From Pseudarthrobacter raffinosi (GTDB lineage: Bacteria; Actinomycetota; Actinomycetes; Actinomycetales; Micrococcaceae): a DNA stretch of 64,000 nucleotides. Positions 58,867 to 64,000 of the stretch are shown here, one piece after another. Numbering within the stretch: the first letter of the stretch is position 1; the number at the start of each line of letters is the position of its first letter. Position numbers and translations under genes: made by a program. Where the stretch lies: positions 329,559 to 393,558 of the forward strand of contig NZ_JAMXBH010000001.1 in NCBI RefSeq assembly GCF_023913735.1, given 5' to 3'. The notes beneath the pieces were generated by a model that was given only the letters and a program-made list of their open reading frames with translations, was not told the DNA's origin and did no database searches.

Positions 58867-61791
58867 GTGGCCAAGGTCCGCGTACACGAGCTTGCTAAAG
58901 AGCTCGGTATTACTTCCAAAGATGCAGTAACCAAACTGCAGGAACTGGGCGAATTCGTTCGCTCCGCTTCTTCAACCATTGAGGCCCCGGTGGTGCGGAA
59001 ACTTCGCAACGCCTACCCCGACGCAGCTGCCAAGACCGCAGCTCCGGCAGCCGCGCCCAAGGCGCCTGCCCCGTCGGCCGACACACGGCCCGCAGCACCT
59101 GCTCCGGGCCCCGCAGCTCCCTCAGCCCCGGCGGCACCAGCTGCTGCGGCTCCGGCTGCACCCGCTGCCGTTTCCGCCGCTCCGGCAGCACCTGCCGCAG
59201 CACCGGTTGCGTCAGCCCCGGCCGCAAGCGCACCGTCCACCGGCGCCAAGCCCGGTGCCCGTCCGGCACCGAAGGCTGAAGCCCCGGCCGCACCGACCCG
59301 CTCCGGCGGATCAACACAGGGTGGTTCGCAGGGCGGCTCCGCACCGCGTCCCGGCGGTCCCCGTCCGGGCAACAACCCGTTCGCCACGTCCCAGGGCATG
59401 CCCCGCGGCCGCGGTGGCGACGGAGAGCGTGCTCCCCGTCCGGGTAACAACCCGTTCGCTCCTTCGCAGGGCATGCCCCGCGCGGGTGGAAGCCGTCCCG
59501 ACGGCGACCGTCCGGGTGGTCCGCGTCCCGCGGCCGGTGCCGGTGGTCCCCGTCCGGGTGGTCCGCGTCCCGCAGCCGGTGCCGGTGGCCCCCGTCCGGG
59601 TGGTCCGCGTCCCGCAGCAGGCGCCGGCGGCGCTGGTGGTCCGCGTACCGCGGGTGCCGGTGGAAACCGTCCTACTCCGGGCATGATGCCCAACCGCACT
59701 GAGCGTCCCGCACCCGCTGGTGCAGGCCGTCCCGGTGGCGGCGCCCGTGGTCCCGGACGTCCGGGTGGCGCTCCAGGCACCGGTGGCGCACCGGGTGCCA
59801 GTGGCGGCGCTCCGGCCGGCGGTGGCTTCGGCAAGGGTGGCCGCGGTCGCGGTGGCACCCAGGGTGCTTTCGGTAAGGGCGGCGCAGGCCGCGGCAAGCA
59901 GCGCAAGTCGAAGCGTGCCAAGCGCCAGGAACTCGAGCAGATGAGTGCCCCGTCGCTGGGTGGCGTGAGCGTACCCCGCGGCGACGGCAACACCGTAGTC
60001 CGGCTTCGCCGTGGCTCGTCCATTACGGACTTCGCCGACAAGATCGAGGCGAACCCCGCAGCACTGGTGACGGTCCTCTTTCACCTCGGCGAAATGGCCA
60101 CGGCCACGCAGTCGCTGGATGAAGAGACCTTCGCACTGCTCGGCGAGGAGCTTGGCTACAAGCTCCAGGTTGTCTCGCCGGAGGACGAGGAGCGCGAGCT
60201 GCTCTCCGGTTTCGACATCGACTTCGAAGCAGAACTCGAAGCCGAAGGCGACGAAGACCTTGAGGCACGTCCTCCGGTTGTCACCGTTATGGGCCACGTT
60301 GACCACGGTAAAACCCGCCTGCTCGATGCCATCCGCAAGTCCGACGTTATGGCGGGCGAGCACGGCGGCATCACGCAGCACATCGGTGCTTACCAGGTCA
60401 CGCACACCCACGAAGACATCGACCGTAAGATCACCTTCATCGATACTCCGGGCCACGAGGCGTTCACCGCCATGCGTGCTCGTGGTGCGAAGGTCACCGA
60501 CATCGCCATCCTGGTGGTCGCAGCGGACGACGGCGTAATGCCGCAGACCGTTGAGGCACTCAACCACGCGCAGGCTGCAAATGTGCCGATCGTGGTGGCT
60601 GTGAACAAGATCGACAAGGAAGGCGCCAACCCGGAGAAGGTCCGCGGCCAGCTGACCGAGTACGGCCTGGTTCCCGAAGAATACGGTGGCGACACCATGT
60701 TCGTGGAGGTCTCTGCCCGCCAGAACCTCAACATTGACGAGCTGCTCGAGGCTGTCCTGCTCACCGCGGACGCTGCCCTGGACATGCGCGCCAACCCGAA
60801 CAAGGACGCCCGCGGTATCGCGATCGAAGCCAACCTGGACAAGGGCCGCGGTTCCGTGGCCACCGTCCTGGTGCAGTCCGGCACCCTGCGTGTCGGTGAC
60901 ACGATCGTGGCCGGTACGGCTCACGGCCGCGTCCGCGCCATGTTCGACGACGACGGCAGTGTCCTGACCGAGGCCGGCCCGTCCCGCCCCGTGCAGGTTC
61001 TGGGTCTGTCCAACGTGCCGCGCGCCGGTGACACCTTCTTTGTGACCGCTGACGAGCGCACCGCCCGGCAGATCGCCGAGAAGCGTGAAGCAGCCGACCG
61101 CAACGCCGCCCTCGCCAAGCGCCGCAAGCGCATCAGCCTGGAAGACTTCGACCAGGCCGTGGCCGACGGCAAGATCGACACCCTCAACCTCATCCTCAAG
61201 GGTGACGTGTCCGGTGCCGTGGAAGCCCTCGAAGACGCACTGCTCAAGATCGACGTCGGCGAAGGCGTGCAGCTGCGCGTCATCCACCGCGGCGTTGGTG
61301 CTATCACGCAGAACGACGTCAACCTGGCAACGGTCGACAGCGCCGTTATCATCGGCTTCAACGTCAAGCCTGCCGAGCGGGTTGCCGAACTGGCAGACCG
61401 CGAAGGCGTGGACATGCGCTTCTACTCCGTCATCTACGCAGCAATCGATGACATCGAGATGGCCCTCAAGGGCATGCTCAAGCCGGAGTACGAAGAGGTC
61501 CAGCTGGGCACCGCCGAGGTCCGCGAAGTCTTCCGCTCTTCCAAGTTCGGAAACATCGCCGGTTCCATCGTTCGCTCGGGCATCATCCGACGCAACACGA
61601 AGGCCCGCATCAGCCGCGACGGCAAGATCATCGGTGAGAACCTCACCGTTGAGACGCTCAAGCGCTTCAAGGACGACGCCACTGAGGTCCGCACGGACTT
61701 CGAGTGTGGTATCGGTCTTGGTTCGTTCAACGACATCACCGAGGGCGACATCATCGAGACCTTCGAGATGCGCGAAAAGCCGCGCGTCTAG
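58867..61791 (+). CDS. infB: translation initiation factor IF-2
   Basis: IF-2 is the GTPase that places fMet-tRNA on the 30S subunit and promotes subunit joining. The 974-residue protein starts with the IF2_N domain ([21 protein letters not shown]), has a ~290-residue Ala/Pro/Gly/Arg-rich disordered region and then the conserved core. The G domain has G1 GHVDHGKT (476-483), G3 DTPGHEAF (from 526) and G4 NKID (from 580). Domains II, III and the tRNA-binding C2 domain follow. The GTG at 58867 has AGGAGA upstream. The long repetitive N-terminus is typical of high-GC actinobacteria. Confidence 0.98.
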   Translation: MAKVRVHELAKELGITSKDAVTKLQELGEFVRSASSTIEAPVVRKLRNAYPDAAAKTAAPAAAPKAPAPSADTRPAAPAPGPAAPSAPAAPAAAAPAAPAAVSAAPAAPAAAPVASAPAASAPSTGAKPGARPAPKAEAPAAPTRSGGSTQGGSQGGSAPRPGGPRPGNNPFATSQGMPRGRGGDGERAPRPGNNPFAPSQGMPRAGGSRPDGDRPGGPRPAAGAGGPRPGGPRPAAGAGGPRPGGPRPAAGAGGAGGPRTAGAGGNRPTPGMMPNRTERPAPAGAGRPGGGARGPGRPGGAPGTGGAPGASGGAPAGGGFGKGGRGRGGTQGAFGKGGAGRGKQRKSKRAKRQELEQMSAPSLGGVSVPRGDGNTVVRLRRGSSITDFADKIEANPAALVTVLFHLGEMATATQSLDEETFALLGEELGYKLQVVSPEDEERELLSGFDIDFEAELEAEGDEDLEARPPVVTVMGHVDHGKTRLLDAIRKSDVMAGEHGGITQHIGAYQVTHTHEDIDRKITFIDTPGHEAFTAMRARGAKVTDIAILVVAADDGVMPQTVEALNHAQAANVPIVVAVNKIDKEGANPEKVRGQLTEYGLVPEEYGGDTMFVEVSARQNLNIDELLEAVLLTADAALDMRANPNKDARGIAIEANLDKGRGSVATVLVQSGTLRVGDTIVAGTAHGRVRAMFDDDGSVLTEAGPSRPVQVLGLSNVPRAGDTFFVTADERTARQIAEKREAADRNAALAKRRKRISLEDFDQAVADGKIDTLNLILKGDVSGAVEALEDALLKIDVGEGVQLRVIHRGVGAITQNDVNLATVDSAVIIGFNVKPAERVAELADREGVDMRFYSVIYAAIDDIEMALKGMLKPEYEEVQLGTAEVREVFRSSKFGNIAGSIVRSGIIRRNTKARISRDGKIIGENLTVETLKRFKDDATEVRTDFECGIGLGSFNDITEGDIIETFEMREKPRV
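59509..59634 (+). repeat. 42-bp tandem repeat in infB
   Basis: Three units start at 59509, 59551 and 59593 (first bases CGTCCGGGTGGTCCGCGTCC) and differ at only a few bases. Each encodes 14 residues, [15 protein letters not shown] further duplicated segment, [14 protein letters not shown], lies just upstream (about 59368-59480). Confidence 0.88.
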
Positions 61792-61823
61792 GGTTCGTTG
61801 CTTGACGGGTCGGGGGCGTCGGA

Positions 61824-61973
61824 TTTTTCCGGCGACCCCGCCCTTTCCGCCGCAGAGGGGGCCCCGCCCCTACGACGGACGGCCAGCGATCTACGATCGT
61901 TGGCCGTCCGTCTCCGGCAGGCCCGATGCCACTCCCGGGCCCCCTCAACGGCTCCAAAGGGCCGCCGGAAAAA
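61824..61973. repeat. ~150-bp nested palindromic element between infB and rbfA
   Basis: Four pairs of inverted arms nest around one centre: TTTTTCCGGCG (61824-61834) / CGCCGGAAAAA (61963-61973); GCCCTTT (61840-61846) / AAAGGGC (61956-61962); GAGGGGGCCC (61855-61864) / GGGCCCCCTC (61937-61946); and GACGGACGGCCA plus GCGATC (61874-61891) / GATCGT plus TGGCCGTCCGTC (61895-61912). It would fold into one long hairpin. No ORF inside. It resembles a MITE- or REP-like element more than a plain terminator. Confidence 0.85.
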
Positions 61974-62082
61974 CCCAACGGGAGTCCGTCGTAGACTCGC
62001 CTTTAGTGCGTGGCAGATAACTGAAACGTGCGACGTGGCCCATTTGGCCGCCGTCGTACATCCCAAATTTTTAGGAGTGGAA

Positions 62083-62592
62083 ATGGCTGATCCCGCACGG
62101 GCTGCCAAGTTGGCGCAGCGGATTAAGGTTGTTGTTGCTGAGGCCTTGGGCCGGAAGGTTAAGGATCCTCGGCTGGAGGGCATTACTGTTACTGATGCCC
62201 GGGTGACCAATGATCTGCAGCATGCCACGATCTACTACACCGTTTTCGGCGACCAGGCTGTGCAGGCCGATGCTGCCAAGGGCCTGGAGAAGGCCAAGGG
62301 TGTGCTCCGCCAGGAGGTGGGGCGCAACGTGACTGTCCGCCTGACGCCGACGCTTGAATTTGTGGCGGACCAGATCCCCGTCGTTGCCTCAAACCTGGAG
62401 GACCTGCTCCGGGCCGCCAAGAAGCGCGACGCCGAGGTGGCTGCGCTGGCCGAAAACGCCAAGCACGCCGGCGAGGCCGACCCGTACAAGAGCGACATTC
62501 CCGCCGATGTGGAGATCGATGAGGACGACTTCGACGAAGAGGATATTGACCTCACCGACGACGAAGACCTCGACGAAGACGCCAACAAGTAG
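62083..62592 (+). CDS. rbfA: ribosome-binding factor A
   Basis: RbfA binds the 30S precursor for late 16S rRNA maturation. The 169-residue protein has the KH-like RbfA domain: PARAAKLAQRIKVVVAEALG, DPRLEGITVTDARVTNDLQH-ATIYYTVFG and VRLTPTLEFVAD. The last ~35 residues form a strongly acidic tail (DVEIDEDDFDEEDIDLTDDE) common in actinobacterial RbfA. The ATG at 62083 has TTAGGAG upstream. It is separated from infB by 291 bp that hold the palindromic element. Confidence 0.95.
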   Translation: MADPARAAKLAQRIKVVVAEALGRKVKDPRLEGITVTDARVTNDLQHATIYYTVFGDQAVQADAAKGLEKAKGVLRQEVGRNVTVRLTPTLEFVADQIPVVASNLEDLLRAAKKRDAEVAALAENAKHAGEADPYKSDIPADVEIDEDDFDEEDIDLTDDEDLDEDANK

Positions 62593-62606
62593 CTTGACGC
62601 GAAGAA

Positions 62607-62639
62607 GGCCCGGACCCGAAGTTGGGTCCGGGTCTTTTT
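62607..62639 (+). terminator. intrinsic terminator after rbfA
   Basis: CCCGGACCC (62609-62617) pairs with GGGTCCGGG (62624-62632), with two more outer pairs, followed by TTTTT. It ends the nusA-infB-rbfA region and lies next to the convergent ScyD-like gene. Confidence 0.92.
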
Positions 62640-62665
62640 CGTCTGCGGGATGTTCCCTGCGTTTC

Positions 62666-63763
62666 CTACCGGATACTGGCCTTCAGGACCGTTCCCGCGG
62701 TGAGGTCAGCGAAGCTGAAACCGGCTGTGGCATAGAGGGTTTTCCCTCTCAGCTCCACCGCGGCAGGACCGTCGACGGCCAGGAACTGTGACTGTTCGCG
62801 GGTCCAGGCGTCGATCCTGACGATCTCATTGCCGAACATGGAAGCTGCGTAGACGTCCCCACTGCCGGATACGGCTATGCCCGTGGGGCTCAGGATCTCA
62901 TCGGCCCACAGGTGGATCGCCCCGGTCCATGGATTGACCCGGAAGATGGCACCGCGGTGGCCCAGGGAAGGATCCTCCGGACCGCCCGGCAGCGACGAGA
63001 CGTACAGCCAGCCGTCGGGGCCGATCTCTACATCGGTGGGCACCGGTTCAAATGCGTAGTCGTGTCCGACAACGCAGGACGGGAAGCCAACAGCCGAGGC
63101 AGCCTCTGCAGTGGCTTCCGCCGGACGCGGAGGCAGGACCGCGAGGGTGGAAGTCTCCCCGGTGGCGGCGTTGACCTTGAGGATGGCATTCATCCCGGCG
63201 TCGGCCACGAAGACGGTATTGCCATGAACCGCTGCGGCATAGGGGTGTGAGTCGACCGCCCCGGAGTATTGTGCCGGCGGGAACGGCGCCGTAATTTGGG
63301 CCAGGCACTCGGCGGTCACGTCGGATCCGAAGCCGTAGTCCTGGAATCCGTCCGGGTTGTTCTGACGCTCGTAGGTCGCGAGGTCCACAATGGTCCTGAC
63401 CTCCCCGCGCCTGTCGATTGACTTCAAATAGCCGGCCAGTGCTGTGGGATCCCCGCCGCCTCCCCCGACGCTTTCGACGAAAAACGTGGTGGTGCCCCGT
63501 GTCTCAACACCGCCAACGTCCCAGCCCGCATTCGTGTAAACGTTGGTCGTTTGCCCGTCATCCTCGACGCGGTCCAGCGTGCCCGCAAAGTTCTGCGTGA
63601 TGAGGACGCTCTTGCCAGGACCCAAGGCCAGGCTCAACGGCGTCATCAGGTGCTCCGCCAGGGTTTCGGGTCCGGACGGTTTCTGCGTAGCCGTGGCGGG
63701 CGCGACGGGGATGATCATCGCCGCTGCTGCCAGGCACGCGACGATCGGAAACTTCTTGTTCAT
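62666..63763 (-). CDS. secreted ScyD/ScyE-type beta-propeller protein
   Basis: A 365-residue protein with a clear signal peptide (MNKKFPIVACLAAAAMIIPV, then APATA before the likely cleavage). The mature part has NHL-like propeller repeats: LSLALGPGKSVLITQNFAGT, HPYAAAVHGNTVFVADAGMN, VPTDVEIGPDGWLYVSSLPGG followed by RGAIFRVNPWTG, and SPTGIAVSGSGDVYAASMFG. That is the pattern of the ScyD/ScyE family. ScyD/E were named from scytonemin clusters of cyanobacteria, but most homologues have no known function. The ATG at 63763 has GGAGGA upstream. The gene separates rbfA from the truB that often follows it. Confidence 0.85.
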   Translation of the reverse strand: MNKKFPIVACLAAAAMIIPVAPATATQKPSGPETLAEHLMTPLSLALGPGKSVLITQNFAGTLDRVEDDGQTTNVYTNAGWDVGGVETRGTTTFFVESVGGGGGDPTALAGYLKSIDRRGEVRTIVDLATYERQNNPDGFQDYGFGSDVTAECLAQITAPFPPAQYSGAVDSHPYAAAVHGNTVFVADAGMNAILKVNAATGETSTLAVLPPRPAEATAEAASAVGFPSCVVGHDYAFEPVPTDVEIGPDGWLYVSSLPGGPEDPSLGHRGAIFRVNPWTGAIHLWADEILSPTGIAVSGSGDVYAASMFGNEIVRIDAWTREQSQFLAVDGPAAVELRGKTLYATAGFSFADLTAGTVLKASIR

Positions 63764-63920
63764 TGGATCCTCCGGAGTTGACGTGCACCCCGTCGCCGGG
63801 GCCTGGCCTGAGACCAAGTCAATGCGATCCGAACTGCCCCCGGCGCTAGGTTAGTCCCGCGAAAGCAATGACGTCGACGGCATTTCCCCCTAATGTGGGC
63901 TCTCCTGACTCTTCCGTGGG

Positions 63921-64000
63921 TTAATTTCGGCCCGGGAGCATTGGTTTGGGACCGCCGAGGCTGAGCATGGCCAACGCGATGAGTGCGTCTGGGGATTTGA
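63921..64000 (-). CDS. C-terminal fragment of a gene entering from the right edge
   Basis: On the minus strand, frame from 63998 reads KSPDALIALAMLSLGGPKPM followed by LPGRN and a TAA at 63923-63921. Codon use (mostly G/C third bases) looks coding, but only 25 residues are visible and no family can be named. Between it and the ScyD-like gene lie ~155 bp without a recognisable feature. Confidence 0.35.
   Translation of the reverse strand, partial: KSPDALIALAMLSLGGPKPMLPGRN

Noticed and set aside
59311..61287. Minus-strand open frame of 658 codons opposite infB
   Set aside because: Shadow of the infB GC-rich repeats; composition dominated by Thr/Gly/Arg/His repeats without domains.

Overview
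The window is a high-GC actinobacterial chromosome segment, most likely from the Micrococcaceae (Arthrobacter/Pseudarthrobacter type). The basis is strong G/C third-position codon use, frequent GTG starts, actinobacterial families (Holin-X, DivIVA-domain, DUF4439, DUF4383, SatD, DUF4081-GNAT) and gene orders shared with Mycobacterium and other actinobacteria (dgt-dnaG, rpsB-tsf-pyrH-frr-cdsA, dxr-rseP-ispG-GNAT, rimP-nusA-ylxR-infB-rbfA). I see no prophage, insertion sequence, CRISPR array or replication origin. The genus is an inference.

Layout. 1-2.7 kb: end of a dGTPase-like gene, DNA primase, and two near-identical tRNA-Asn genes, each with its own upstream region and terminator. 2.7-8.6 kb: a hypothetical protein, a Bcr/CflA-type efflux pump with a small membrane protein, a Holin-X-type membrane protein, a CDP-alcohol phosphatidyltransferase coupled to a DMT-type transporter, and a GT4 glycosyltransferase. 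8.7-10.7 kb: a CAT-anticodon tRNA, an acyl-CoA dehydrogenase with a palindrome upstream, and a secreted M23 peptidase. 11-16.1 kb: translation, nucleotide and lipid housekeeping genes (rpsB, tsf, pyrH, frr, cdsA) plus a DivIVA-domain protein. 16.1-22.1 kb: two sodium:solute symporter modules, each a small membrane protein plus an SSS transporter, flanking a LytS/LytTR two-component system. 22.2-24 kb: small membrane proteins, one of them a DUF4383 gene broken by an in-frame TAG.

24.2-37.6 kb is the metabolic core. An Lrp/AsnC regulator is divergent from a branched-chain 2-oxoacid dehydrogenase operon (E1alpha, E1beta, E2). A TetR regulator is divergent from a leucine-degradation operon: methylcrotonyl-CoA carboxylase beta and alpha, an isovaleryl-CoA-type dehydrogenase, both 3-oxoacid CoA-transferase subunits, a MaoC-like hydratase and a CitE-like lyase. 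Together these could take the leucine 2-oxoacid to acetyl-CoA and acetoacetyl-CoA, with MaoC and CitE-like enzymes where other bacteria use a crotonase and a TIM-barrel HMG-CoA lyase. CRP/GlxR-type palindromes lie in front of both operons and of the acetate-type symporter module, suggesting a shared carbon-status input.

37.6-46.7 kb: a lipase-maturation-factor-like protein, a TauE/SafE permease, then dxr-rseP and ispG-GNAT, separated by a ~2.2 kb island holding a decayed gene, a SatD-like DNA-binding protein with an AT-rich repeat-filled promoter, its membrane partner and a YciI protein. 46.7-56.5 kb: a TetR/ABC-2 export operon with a near-perfect operator, proS, a second TauE/SafE permease, a PLP decarboxylase, an APH-type kinase coupled to a VIT family transporter, and a DUF4439 protein. 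56.5-64 kb: rimP-nusA-ylxR-infB-rbfA, with a ~150 bp nested palindromic element between infB and rbfA, then a secreted ScyD/ScyE-type beta-propeller protein and the tail of a gene running off the edge.

The most unusual signals are the nested palindrome at 61.8-62.0 kb, in-frame copies of a short dispersed repeat forming part of the E2 linker, the nonsense-interrupted DUF4383 gene, the SatD island, and a recurring TAnnnT-N6-RTG arrangement that suggests several leaderless transcripts.
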